Below are positions 49,801-62,674 of a DNA stretch of 64,000 nucleotides, in pieces. The notes beneath the pieces were generated by a model. That model was not told where the DNA came from. It did no database searches and saw nothing but the letters and a program-made list of their open reading frames with translations. This stretch comes from Neelides folsomi. Its lineage: Eukaryota > Arthropoda > Collembola > Neelipleona > Neelidae. Each line of letters begins with the position of its first letter. Positions within the stretch are counted from its first letter, which is position 1. Where the stretch lies: contig JAQGBZ010000006.1 in NCBI GenBank assembly GCA_034687125.1, positions 124,001 to 188,000 of the forward strand, given 5' to 3'. Both the position numbers and the translations under genes were made by a program.

Positions 49801-52800
49801 AGTGACGGGGTCTTCGGTTGATGCAGAATTGGTTGTGATGTCACTTGTGAAATCATTCCCATGTTCGACCTCATAAGGACGCAAAAGTGTCGGCGTGGTT
49901 CCGGTCAATTTCTCAGCTTTCGTTTTCCCATCTTCTTTGGAATTAGTTTTGATCTTTTTGGACTCCTTGCTGGTTACACGTGTCGAGGATGTTGATTTGC
50001 TCACGCTGGTTCGCATATTTCCAAATTCTACCTTGTCACCTTTATTGCCACCCAAAGAAGATTGTTAGTAAATGCAAAGCATTAAATTATAAAGTTACAC
50101 CAATGCAAAAAACGGCATTTTATAATAAAAAATGACATTTTGCTAATAGTATATTTTAGTAAAAAAATTAGATGAAAAAATGTTAAATGCAAGTTAATAA
50201 ACTGTTAAAATGCATGTTAAAATACAAGTTAATGCTAATGAAGATATATAAATAAAGAAAAAATTGTCAAAGAGGAAGCAATGTTAAACCTATAATTATA
50301 CATTCAAGAAAATAAAAAAAAGATGATTTTTGACAATGACAGGAGCTTCACTCATTTAAACTCATGATTGTTTGAATGCTTTGAATGTTATGAAGAGTTC
50401 CGTATGCAAATAGTTCAATGTCAGAATGATTTCCTCTCAACCAACCTACAGAGTTTTTGTCACATTGGCAGTTCTTTTCTTTTAAAGTGCAGCATAGAGC
50501 GGAATGAGATTGGTCTTCTATCCTTGTGGAGGTGCCACAAAAACCTAATTGCCAATTTATTTCCTTTTGTTAACACGCGTTCTCATCTCCCTCACACCCT
50601 TTACCTATTCTTTAGCTATAGCCCAATTACACACTTAAATTACTCCCATTTAATTTTATTCCAACAATGCATAAACACCGCAATTTATGAATACCAGAAT
50701 ACCTAATAGATAATGTGTAAGTTAATTTCCAATCTAAGTAGAATAATATAGTAAATAGATTTTTCTCATAAAACGGAAATTTGATTTACCAAGCCCGAGG
50801 GACGCCTTAAATGCATTTTATTTAAAAAAAATAAACAATTGTAATTAAATACATAACACTCACCTACTATTGGTAATAATATACATGCGTGTTAAATCGG
50901 ACAAGTGTGAAATGTAAATTATGTAAAAACAATGTTTTGAACTCAACCTGTTTGATTCCCATAAATGGATTAAAATGCACTCTTAAAATTTAAGATCCGC
51001 TAAAGGAATAAATGTACTTAAAAGCCTGTATTATTCCTTATTCCAATCTGAGGTGTAAAATAAAAGTACATTCATGTAAGAAAAATGAAAGTGATATAAG
51101 TTTTGCATTATTATAAAATACCTTCACATTCATGTACTTGTGTGTAGTTAATTTGCTTTGGCATGCACGACTGCAATAAGTAAAGTAATGAATCTTCGTC
51201 GAATGAGAAAATCTTCACCGTGAATCAAAAACATCAAAAGTAAAGAGGAAATGAAAATTTCCCAATGGGGTTCTACACTTTTAATCCCACATATTTAATA
51301 CTAAGAAAAATCCAAAGGCTAACGAGTCAAGTTCCGGATTCCTAATTCGTGTATTTTAGAATCGTGTAAACATGTGAATGTATTCTCTTATTCTGTATGG
51401 GTATAAGATATGTATGAGTATATTCTGAATGGGTAGGGTATGAGTATATTCTGTATGGGTGTGATTGTATGTATGTAATTGTAAATGCATTAATTTTTGT
51501 CTTTAAAATTCATGAGGTTTCTAATCCAATGAACTTTCATGACATTCATTAAATTCCGGTCATTAGCAATCCCCCAAATAAGTCTCAAACAATGAGAGAA
51601 TGGAGAAATTGATCGTTTGGTCCTTATAAAGAATTAAGAGAGATCGACTTACTCCTACTGAAATGATGCGGGGCGGGAATTGGTAAGAATCCTCCTTCAA
51701 GACTCGGCTGGTTCGGCCGCGGATGTGTGTCTTGGATTTCCTCTACGGCCTTTCCCAATCTTGAGGTATCTTCCGTTATAGGGAACAAGCTCGTGATGTC
51801 ACGAGAATAATTAGGCAATGGATTGAATCCTGTTCCTGTGTTGGCTGGTCGAGAATAAACAATCTTCGGTTTCTCGTTCTCTTCTTCGTCAACCTTATTC
51901 ATAAACATGAATTAATAAAATAATAATAACTACACTGTAATCAAATTAAATAAAATATCTAAAGTCTAAAAAAACTGATCTTTTAAAAACTAGTTTAATT
52001 TAAATTTAAAATATAATTCTTATTTTTAAATGGCTTTAGACTAATGGCTTAAAATATTGATTAATAAAATAAATAAACAGTAGTTTTTACAGTTAAAGAC
52101 AACTTACCTTTTCATCCATTTTTGCTAAAGCGATTTTGGTATGATAATCTAAATATTGGTCATGATTCAAAAACGGTTTTTCCCCTTCTTCTTTCGGGAG
52201 GTCATTGTTGTAGACTTTATACGGTGTCACTTTTTGCTGTTTCTGTTTCTCTTCAAAAACTGTATTTTGGTCGTTTTCGCCTTTTCCTCTTGACTGAGTA
52301 TCAAATATGTGGAATCTTGTAGGGAATTCTTTCCTTGGTGGGAGTTTGGCCTCCGACTTCCCAAAGTACAAAATGTTTGGATCTTTGGACGGAAGAAACC
52401 CTCCATTGTTCCCTCGGACGTCGTTCTCAAACCTGTTGAAATCATCGTACCGGGTGGAATAAGGCTTGAATCGCACAAGTCGATCGTCGTCAAAATAAAC
52501 CCGAGCTTTGTGTGGATATCGGCTATGATGTCCGGAATTGGGTGTTAAACTGTTGTAATTGAAGGAATGGAAGGGATTAGGATAAGGCTGGCGTTGTCGG
52601 TGAAAATCAACTGTGTCGACCGTTCGTTCTCGGTCTCTTGTAGACGAAGCGCCGTCGTCGTCAAACCTGAAGAAATTCATTCTTCGCCCAGTTCGGAGAT
52701 CTTCGTTGGGAAACAAGGAGTAAACGCCGTCTTCGGGGAAACTCATAATGGCTCCACATTGGGACAAACCAAGAGAAAAGAGGAACAAGGAGAGAGAAAA

Positions 52801-52815
52801 ATTTAAATTCTTCAT
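46865..52815 (-). CDS. Secreted protein with one C-terminal Ig domain
   Basis: Exons in transcription order: 52815-52108, 51893-51653, 50039-49246, 47119-46865; 665 aa. I do not recognise the family. A clear signal peptide (MKNLNFSLSLFLFSLGLSQC) is followed by some 500 residues rich in Arg, Asp, Pro, Ser and Asn with no obvious fold and several basic pairs, suggesting an extended extracellular or processed segment. The C-terminal end forms one Ig V-type domain split across the last intron: Cys in AEIICDV, Trp in VGWRRK, then DTGTYQCEVSD with the second Cys. It ends soon after the Ig domain with LLFLCH and has no membrane anchor or GPI-like tail. The Ig part resembles those of arthropod cell-surface receptors such as the beat/DPR class, so a secreted ligand or matrix role is possible. 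The acceptor of exon 3 (after AATAAAG) is weak, and the last intron is 2.1 kb. Confidence 0.75.
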
Positions 52816-55800
52816 TTTTCTATTTTAAATCACAGAATTATTCAGAGTAAAATTATTTAAAGTAAAATTATTATAAGTAAATTATCAAAATATTAAAAAT
52901 TATCAATTAAAAACAAGAATTTGACTAAAAATATAACAATTTTTCAAAACGATCCAAACTTGATTTACCACATTAACAATTAAAAGCGTTTAATAATTAT
53001 GTCTAATAATTATAAAGTCTTTAGGATTAATATGGAAGAAGTAAAAAGTAAGTATAATATTTCCTTTTTGTTTTTGTAGAACAAGATAATCGGATTGAAG
53101 GACTAAATAAAAGTCCCATTATGAAATAATCCAAGATCTCTCAACGTGTTCACATGTTGAGTAGGAGAAGGGAGGAAGTGTGAAAGGGAAAGACTCAAGC
53201 TCGACTGAAAGTTTCCACGAGGGGAATTGACGACTCGTTCACAACTCCACCCACATGACCAAAACACGTTGAACCAAAGGGTGTCCCGACGCTCTTTCTG
53301 ATCCTCTCAACAACCAAAGGATTCGCCCTCAACTTTGTTAAGCTTCGCTTTCATGCTTCACGCTCTGTACAACAACACTCCTTTAAATAACTACATTTCT
53401 CCTTTAATGCTCAAATCAAAGAAAGTTCTTCCATTATTATTTAATTGTCGTTGTCGATTATTGACATTATTAACATTTTTAATGAAATTAGCTAAACTTG
53501 AATTTAAATACATTTACTATAAAAGATAAATATTACAAATTTGATCCAATTCGAGCAATAACAACTTTTTCAATTAAATAGCTAAAAGCGCATTAATTGA
53601 CAATTGACTACTAAAATCTATGATAGATTCCATGAACCTAATTTAACAATGTGTAATTTGGAAAAATTAAATTAAATTAAATCTATCGGATAGAAAATAA
53701 ATCAGATATTTTATATTTCCGAATAGAGGAAATAATGTCCAAAGTTTCGAACGTGTTGAGATTAAGTCAAAGAAAAATTGATGTGGTTGTGGATGAAAGC
53801 ACAAATTTTAATTAAAGTTATCTCGGAGTTGGCAAATTGTGATCTAATGGGTTAGTAGGATATGTAGGGCTTGTGAGTGAGCGAATTCAACTCATCAAGC
53901 ATTGTGGAGCGAGTTGGGGCGTGGGAGATAAAACGAGATGGAAATCTTTACTTTCCTTTTCGGCAGAGTGTCCGAATCCCCTTTGTGCCCCATTTCACTT
54001 GTGGACCATGAGGGTTTACGCAATGACATAACCCACCTATACTCACAATTAAAGCAATTATCACCTTCCACAAATAATCGCCCCCAAATTACGCCGACAA
54101 AATTACACAAGTTGGAGTTCATCCATCCGTGCTTTGTTCCTCCTCTCCTGGTACAGGCTTTAATAACCGACAATAATGACTCCGTTTACTTAACAGTCGT
54201 AAATAAATGGAGATTATACAAACTTACTTTCAACTTAATTCAAAGAAATTCGAGAAATTGACCTTAAATAATTCCACATAGAGAGATCATGTTGTTCGTC
54301 ATAACGTCAAATTTGGGTAAAAGTGAAAACTGGCTTTTGCTAAAATTATATGCAAATCTGAGCCAAACATTAATTCATCGAATGTGACTTACAACTTTTA
54401 CAACGCTTCATGCTACGCGGTAAAAATATTTTCCTGGTACATAATATAAATACCATACATATTAAATGTATATACAGTATATAGAATTGTTAGCATAAAA
54501 TTCATAAAATTATGCTTCTTTCAAATATCATAGAATAAAAAAATTAATGTGAGGAATTTTGCCGGAACAAACAAAAACATACGATTTCATCTCAAGGTAT
54601 TTAAAATTTTTGAGTAAATTTTTCATATTATAGAATCTTGGTGATGTGGTGGGACCTTAAATGCTATAATGTAGATATGATTCATCATAATCGGCAGCTC
54701 AAGATCAACCCTATGACTTTTTAATCACTCAAAATGTAACCTTATACATGATATCCATTTATCACTAGTTTGGTAAAAAAAGATAAAATGTATGAAATTA
54801 CTTGTTTAAAGACACATCCTGGAATTTGATAATCTTTGCTATTTGCCTGGATCTTAAATTGTCTTGTGTTCCTCTTTCCTTCCTCTTTAATGTACATTCT
54901 GAATTGTCTCTTGATTGCAGTTTAAGAACGAGGACTTGAAGAATGAAAATGAAGTCGAATGGTTCTATCTCTCCCCATTCTTCATTATTGACGTTTCTTC
55001 TCCTCTTCCTCCGATCTTGAACTTGGATAAGAAAAAAAGTATTTTTAAACAATGAAAAAGGAAATTGAGCAAGAGGGGCATTGAGTTTAACAAACGTGTC
55101 CGTTTCATATCTCTGAGCCATTGAATCTCCCTTCCTTAATCATATATACCTCTTTCGATATGCCTTTCAGCAAAATTTTGCACGTACAATTAATAAAATT
55201 TAAAATGGTAATAATAAAATACATACTCCTGTATATTATAATTTTATAAGATATCATTTAAAATATAAAATTACATTCTGTATAACTAAATTGAAATGTG
55301 ACTCCTCATCGATTTAAAGTCCACATTCTCTTTTCACCTATGTAATCTTAATATTATATTTAAATCACGTACATCTCAAAATAATATTGAGATCTTCTGT
55401 AATCAAAATAGCGAATTGTTTCCATTTCCATATAATGAAAACTCCATACTATTGTCAGCATACTAGGCATGCAAAGTTTCAAAAACGTTGTACAACAAAG
55501 ATAGGTAGGAAGTACAAGAATTAATCTGTAAATATGTATCAGTAGCTCAATAAAAAGACCAATGAAGGAATTGTGTTAAAGAAATACAAAAAATCTAACA
55601 TATCCTCAGAAATATTGCATTTTTATAGGCAAATATTTTTAATTTGGTAGTTTGGTAATTTATACTAAACTTGTTAGACATGCATAATATGTATACCATA
55701 CATAATTAATTTAATTATTAAGGTATAACTTAATGAATAAAAGAATTCCCTGAATAAAACAAGGAAATTGTTTTAAATGCTTTGCTTATAAACTTATAAT

Positions 55801-56853
55801 GAAAGCAATGCATAATGAGATGATATTGCTTTTACATAAATACTTATAATGACGACGATAAGTAAGTTTTACTTTCATAATAATATTATCAGTATAAGAA
55901 GTATAGCTGCACAGATACAGTATGTTGACTAAATACGCATAAATAAAGTATGCTCAAATTAATTTTAGTTTACTTTCTTTATCATGACAGGTTGTATTCT
56001 AAAAAATGAAGAATCTTGACAAACATGCGAACATTCATTGCAAGATAAACTTTAGTAAAGCTACTTTACGTTATTCCAATAAGAATGCTAAAAACTGTTT
56101 CCTATCACAGACATTTTGCCATTCCATTCCCATTCTTGCTCCGTGTGGATTCAAATCCCTTTTGTGAGCAATTGCGATTTCCGTCAAATTCATTTAATCT
56201 CTTCATCTCTCAACGCGTGAGATCTAGTTTAACATAAAATTAAATAATCGAATCTGTAACCATCCGGTCTCCAGTTCTCATTGTCAATCACAAATTTTTT
56301 ATCCTTCATTATCTGATTCCAATTTTGTAAAAACACAAGTTTTTCTCATACAGTTACAATTATCATCTTTCGCAAAGTTTCCATTAAAAGGTAGGTGTAA
56401 AAAACGAACAAGATAAAAATAAATCTGACATTAAAATTTTTATCGCCATTAGCCATCAAATATTGACTTTTACTACTTTCATCTTTATTGTGATCTCTAT
56501 TTTGTTTGTCCTTGAGATTCAGTCCCAATTTGACATCAACAACACATTTCCACACTCTATTTCCCTCCAAGCCTCTCGATTCAATCCAAATTGACGGCTT
56601 TCAATTTTATATCAATTGCTCTTATTCATTTTATATTTATCTTATTTCTGCAAAGTTGGAATTTAGCCCTGAGCCTCGAGTACTAGAAATAAATGATAAA
56701 AAATTGAACTTTGGACTATCATTGAGAAATACGCAAAAGTACCGGTTATTAATATTCCACGAACCTCATAAGTTCTTTATTCTTTTAATCAAGGTAGTGA
56801 AATCTTGCAGTCAAAACCATCCTCATCAATTTCACAGTTAAAATTCCTACATC
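52816..56853. other. 4-kb spacer
   Basis: AT-rich DNA between the Ig-domain gene (-) and the HSDL2-like gene (+), which diverge. The open frames at 53938-54261 and 54798-55121 show no family features or neighbouring phase-compatible exons. Promoters of both flanking genes must lie here. Confidence 0.4.
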
Positions 56854-57804
56854 ATGTTGGCGAATACCGGGTGAGCTTTATAATAAACACAAAAGCAATC
56901 GAATTTTAAATTATCAAACAGCTTTAAAAAATAAATAATGACATTTTAACTATTGACTTTAACAGGAAACTTGCTTGTCGTACTGTCACAAGGGGAATTG
57001 CTCTCAAATTGGCCAAGAGCAACATTGGAGGAATTGATATTTTGATCAGAAATGCGAGTGCAATCAGCTTGACAAAAACGGTCCAAACTTCGATGGAAAA
57101 ATATGATTCAACGCATGGCATTAACGGAAAGGGAACATTTTTAGTGTGAGTATTCATTTTAATAATATTTAAGATGTGCTACGTTTAGGGTGATTTTCAA
57201 TTAATTTTTTTGAAACCTGTATAAAGTCCATCATTGAATCTTAACACTCGATGGTTCGCGAGCGATGCAAAAAATGAAGACGGGTCTAATTCAGCTGGCA
57301 CGGATGAAATTGGAGGCATTATGAAAAAGATTGAAGGAATTCTTTCCCCAGATGTTGTGAAAACGACGAATGCGATTTTTCAATTCGACATCAAAGGTAA
57401 ATTAGTAAACGTAAATAATATCACACATTCGAAATGCATTTATAAATATGTAATAATATGATATTGGTACGTGTGAAAGTAGTTTTTATATTTATGCGAA
57501 TAAAAATGTACTTATAATTTATATGTAATATATTATAATATAAAAAATGTTTTTAAACCCGATAGGCGACAATGCTGGAAAATGGTATTTGGATCTGAAA
57601 ACTGGCGGTGGAAGTGTTGGACAAGGAGATTCTCCAGTAAAGTCGGACGTTCTTCTTTCAATGGCCTCCGCTGATTTTGTAAAAATGTTCACCGGAAAAT
57701 TGAGCCCAACTTCTGCTTACATGACTGGAAAACTCAAAATGAAAGGAGACATCACAAAGGCCATGGCTCTTGACAAACTCATGGGAAAAATGAAGACAAA
57801 ATAA
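56854..57804 (+). CDS. HSDL2-derived protein: collapsed SDR plus SCP2 domain
   Basis: Exons: 56854-56870, 56966-57145, 57227-57396, 57566-57804; 201 aa, half the usual HSDL2 length (about 418). It begins like HSDL2 (MLANTGKLA), keeps fragments of the short-chain dehydrogenase domain in order (RGIALKLAK, GGIDILIRNASAISLT, PSLNLNTRWF) but lacks the dinucleotide-binding TGxxxGxG loop and the catalytic Tyr-x3-Lys. From about residue 90 it is a well-kept sterol carrier protein 2 domain (LSPDVVKTTNAIFQFDIKG, GKWYLDLKTGGG, FVKMFTGKLSP, MTGKLKMKGD), the lipid-binding part of the peroxisomal/mitochondrial parent. Introns of 81-169 nt are too short to hide the missing 200 residues. It may be a working SCP2-like lipid carrier or a fading duplicate. 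The end KTK lacks a clear peroxisomal PTS1. Confidence 0.8.
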
Positions 57805-58438
57805 TAATTTCGTATATCTTAATGTATATCCAGTAAGCTTTTTTTCATTTTGTTAAACATATTTATCAAACTACAAAATATAAAACTTGGACTGGGACCC
57901 ACAATTAATATTTGAATGTTAATCGTAATTAAATTATTTATGTATTTAAACTTTATAATCGTTATTAATTATATTATTTAGTTATTAAACTTTATTGTAC
58001 GTCGTTCGTACCTATCCATTTCAAAGATTAAAATTGTTATATTCATCTGAAGCCAGTAGCATTCTTTAAAAACTTTTCATCCGTATTTCATTAAAATACC
58101 TATATTAATAATTTTAATTTCATCTTTATTAAAATGAAAATATTAAAGATTATTTGGCCTAATGGTTTTATAAACGTAAAACAGGATTTAACTGAAATAA
58201 ACGCAATGTAATGAAACTGGATAGTGGTTATTGAACTGTGGTAGAGGAAACTTCCTCACTGGGGTATAAGGAAAGAATAGGATAAGATATGATGATAAAT
58301 GGCGGTTAGTGGACGGGAGTTTTAAAATATTGTGATAAAGCAGTCATAAATTGACTTTCTCCATTTCTCCCTGTCTGTTTGCGGAATGAGTTGGCCGTAT
58401 GGACGGAGGAAGTAAAGGATTGTCACAGGAAGGTCAGG
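57805..58438. other. Spacer and SLC35E1 5' region
   Basis: 3' flank of the HSDL2-like gene, with a variant poly(A) signal ATTAAA at 57984-57989, followed by the presumed promoter and 5' UTR of the next gene. The frame of the next gene extends upstream to about 58379 but has no ATG there. Confidence 0.4.
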
Positions 58439-59949
58439 ATGCACGGAAGTGTCAAGGTAGCACTTCTCATCATCACTTGGTATGGAATTTCGTCCATCAA
58501 CAATGTGGTGGGGAAGTCGCTGCTCAACCAATTCCCATTTCCCATGACCCTTACATTTGTCCAACTCCTCTCCATATCTATTTACTCCGGATTCTTATCA
58601 CAAGGTAGAAGAACGGAGAAATCTGCAGCGCTACAACCATTTTACTATAAGGTAAATAATTAATTAACAAGCATACTATACCTATCAAAATTAAAATAAG
58701 AATTTAGTATAAGAGAAATATAATTATTTATTTTTACAGCTCATAGTTCCACTCGCAATTGGGAAGTTTCTTTCGTCCGTTTCTTCTCATTTTAGCATAT
58801 GGCTCGTCCCGGTATCATACGCTCACACTGGTAATTGAATCGAATTTGATCAAATTAAAATTATGTTAAATATTGTATTGAATATGTTAAATACAGGAAA
58901 AATATTTATTAATAGTATTATAAAAATTATAATGATTTTTTGGGGATTTCACAGTGAAAGCTACGATGCCTCTCTTCACGGTTCTCCTGGCGAGAGTTCT
59001 ATTGAAAGAGGTCCAATCTACGTCGATATACTTATCACTTGTCCCGATCATAGCAGGAGTCACGATTGCGACAATGACAGAGTTCAATTTTGATGTGATG
59101 GGATTAATAGCTGCTCTGATTGCAACATGCGGGTTTTCGCTCCAAAATATATTCAGCAAAAAACTGATGAAAGACACGGGAGTTCACCATATCGCACTTC
59201 TTGTAATTTCCTACGAGAACATTAATGATCTTTGGATTTGGAAGTCATTAAAGTAATTCAATTAAATAATAATATGAAATATTTTATATTTTATAGGCAT
59301 TGCTCGCAAGACTTGCACTTTTCATATTTACGCCTATTTGGATCATTTTTGAGGGTTGGACATTACTTTTTAAAATGGTAAGATTTTATACATATATTGT
59401 ACCCATTATTTAAACTTTTACAGCATACTGAAATCAATAGTATTTTTGTAGAGTACTCTACATAATGTTGATAATAAATTAATTTTTTTAATTTAACAGG
59501 GATCGTTCAATATTGAAGCCTATGGGCTTTTGTGGTTGGACGGAATGTTGAATTTTCTCCAGAACATTTTTGCTTTTACAATATTATCTCTCGTGACGCC
59601 GTTGACTTACGCTGTGGCAAATGCCACAAAAAGGATAGCAATCATTGGAGTTTCTCTTTTTATAATGAGAGTAAGTTAAAAAAATTAGACGTTCTTCCTT
59701 CTAATGTAATTAGAGTATGTATTACATTTTAACACATTAACTACCATTAAGTAATAAGATTTATCTAATGGTTTTCTTCTAATAAAGAATCCTGTGAGTG
59801 GTACAAATGTTTTTGGAATGTTTGTCGCAATCCTCGGAGTCTTCCTCTACAACAGAGCAAAGTTCCTTGAAAAGAAAATGAAACTTTTACCTACAACGAC
59901 TAAGGACGACCTCAACTTCAATCGAATTTCCATGAACGCTGTGGTTTAA
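58439..59949 (+). CDS. SLC35E1: SLC35E1-like nucleotide-sugar/triose-phosphate-type transporter
   Basis: Golgi/ER-type solute transporter of the triose-phosphate translocator branch; the substrate of SLC35E1 is not established. Exons: 58439-58651, 58740-58830, 58955-59202, 59297-59377, 59500-59670, 59788-59949; 321 aa. The start at 58439 gives [19 protein letters not shown], directly at the first membrane segment, as in the family. Family landmarks are [93 protein letters not shown] and [16 protein letters not shown]. About ten membrane segments are expected. It is slightly shorter than human SLC35E1 (about 410 aa) because the cytoplasmic C-terminal tail is short. All catalytic-pore-type conserved stretches that I can see are kept. 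Confidence 0.92.
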
Positions 59950-60768
59950 TCAAAATCTGAAAGATATTATGTATAAACACTGGATTATTAATTTGAAAAT
60001 ATTAAAATTTTGAAGCTCATTAAGATGACTTATAAATACTTTTTAATTGTTTCGATCTGTTTAGCGAAGTTCATAAGAATGCTTAAATTCGGAAGAAAAA
60101 GAATTAAAAGACATGTTTATGATAAGCACGATTACTATACTTGTAGGTACTATTTATCAATAATTATCAACTACCATTTGTGATAAACTTATTTTATTAC
60201 TTTACGATAAATTCATAAAGAATAAGGAGTGCCGCTTATTTCCCATTTAGACTTTAAACAAGATTGACAAATCAACAATTGTAGAGGCAATATATTCAGC
60301 TATTCAGTTAATTTAGTTAGTTAAATTAACTTAACTTTGTAATTGTAAGTTATACTACATGAGGTTTTAATGTTAAAGTTGAGTGCTTATTACTTTGTAT
60401 GTTAAAAACATACTGAATATTCAATATCTTTACATTTGAATAAAAGTTATTTATATAAAATACTCCTTTAATATTTTTCCATATTTCGATTGCATTTTCA
60501 TGATTAAAAAATTACAAAGATCTTTATGGGATAAAGATTAAAAATACAAAAACCACAATGTTAGTTTAATGCATTATGGTATATGGAAACAATAGTTTTC
60601 ATATAATCCAAGAGTCTTCTATTCTATAGCTCTTTTTTACATTTTACTTATTACATTAGTTGATTTATAATATTGCCTTCAACATTTTTTTAACTGTTCC
60701 TTGTTTATGCTTATTAAGTATAGCTTTTTCTAACTAATTAGAATTAGAAAACGGATATAAAATATTTC
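59950..60768. other. SLC35E1 3' UTR and spacer
   Basis: AT-rich sequence with an AATAAA at 60439-60444 that could end the SLC35E1 transcript. Nothing else is visible. Confidence 0.4.
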
Positions 60769-62674
60769 ATGTATAAGACGAATGCATATAACGACAGTGA
60801 TAACAGAAGCACTGGCGAACCGTTGAGATCCAATCGCCACTTTTCGTCATATTCATCCGCATCAGGAATGAAACTCAAGAATTCTTATACGGAGAAATAT
60901 CGCCAGAGGAAAAGTCACTTCAAAAGTGCAGGGGTTCATGGATTGAGTAAAATCAACATTTCCATTGGGTTCGAACCGATTAATTCCAAAAGAAGGAGGA
61001 AAGTTCCTTCAAAAACAAACGACGATCGGACAATCAAACACTTCGCCAAGTCAATCATGAACATCATTGACGAGAAAGAAAGGGAGAGAAAGAAAATGTA
61101 AGGAGTAAAGGGAGAATGGAGAAACATCTATTATATTATGTTTTAAGGCATTATATTATTTGGAAAATATTTTTAACATTGAATGTCTTTTAAAGGTCGA
61201 ATCAAAATACTCAAGTTAAACTTGACTTAAGCGAGACGAAATTTAGAATTGAAAGCGATATTTCAAATAAAGCCCAAGATTCTTTATTCTTACAAGAGAA
61301 GAAAACGTGAGGAAGAACATCCAAGAAAAGCAAATGTTTAATAAATATAAATATGCATAATTTGTTAATGTGTTTGTTTTAATAATATAGGTCAAACCAA
61401 TTCACTCAAGTTACATTTGAATTGGACGCATCTATCATTGAGAATGAAAAAAGTGCTAGTCCACGAAAGGCAAAGGCTCCATTACTTCGCCAACAAGTTA
61501 AACTCGTAACTGATACGATAAACAGCTTAGAGAACAATTTGGAAGGAATGATGAACGACAAAGTTGGTGATGATAATGGGAAATTTGAGAATGATTATTT
61601 AAAATACGCTGCAAGAGAATGCGTCTTTGATCACATAAATAAAAAGTTCAAGGTTTATATAACAAAGAATTTTAACGATTAGAATGAGCGAGATTTGAGT
61701 ACTTATTTTAATTAAAGTTATTTATTCATAAGAATAATGCTAACAAATGCACGTTTTAGAGAGGATGCCGTTACCTGGAAAGTCGCGTCCGAAAAATCCT
61801 CTACCCTTCGGAAGGGGAAGTTGAGATAGAAAAGCTGGAGCGTGTCGTTTTTCAAAGCATTAGATTCTCGCGAAAGCTTACAAGGTGCTTCCAAGTTCTC
61901 TCGCAACACCTGAACAAATTCAACGATCTCGATTGGGCCAAGCTAAAAGAAAAAAAATACATCGAAGATCTCAAAACCGAAGACCATCTTGAAGGAGTAT
62001 TCATTCCCAATGAAGCTGGGGAAGCGAGAAGTAACGTCTTGGCATTTGAACTTAAAAATCATAATCCAGTTGAAGAACCGCGTCCCATTATCAATAATTA
62101 TTATGAAAATCGATCATTAGAGATTGAAGGCATGGGAGAAGTCAAAGGGACATTCGTTCCTAAAATTCCACTTAATTCCAATGAACAAGAAAAACCTGAA
62201 CGAAGACTCAAAAGGTCAAAATTTTTCGATCCAAGTGAGCTCTTCAAAAATATAGAAAAAATGGAATATAAGGAAATTGATCAAATTAAAAAAATCGAAG
62301 AAGAAAAGCCAATTCTAATTAAAGACGAAAATCCAGCCCAATTAGAAAACGAGGATTCAACGCCGTTAGACGAGAACTCAACACAGTTAAAAGACGAAAA
62401 TTCAACACAATTTAAAGACGAGAATTTGACAGAGTTAAAAGACGAGAATGCAATGCAAACACAGATAGAAAACAAAAGACTTACGCCAATTGAAGACAAC
62501 AACTCCAACCAAGTAGAATACGAGAAGACAGTACAGATGGAAAACAAAGAAAAAGAAAGCAAATATTCCATTGCAAGCAAATTCGAAAGAGAAATACTAA
62601 AATTAAAGAAAGAAAGCGCACACAAATTATTTTTACAAGAATTCGACGAAGAAGCAATTCCCAATTTAAAATAA
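60769..62674 (+). CDS. Unrecognised highly charged protein
   Basis: Exons: 60769-61097, 61196-61306, 61391-61652, 61760-62674; all four join in phase to give 538 aa. I do not recognise the family. Residues 1-110 are basic (QRKSHFK, SKRRRKVPSK) and end in a KERERKKM cluster, with a possible nuclear localisation signal. The middle has a helical segment around VKLVTDTINSLENNLEGM and, from the start of the last exon, a mixed-charge region with several Leu/Val positions (CRYLESRVRKILYPSEGEVE, LTRCFQVLSQHLNKFNDLDW) that looks like a small folded helical domain. The C-terminal third is Glu/Asn/Lys-rich with degenerate repeats around KDEN (LKDENSTQFKDENLTELK). There is no signal peptide or membrane segment. 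The clean splice sites and continuous frame argue that it is a real gene. Confidence 0.7.

Noticed and set aside
54798-55121. 107-aa minus-strand frame with basic residues
   Set aside because: Starts with a fair ATG but shows no family trait, no signal peptide and no compatible exon around it.
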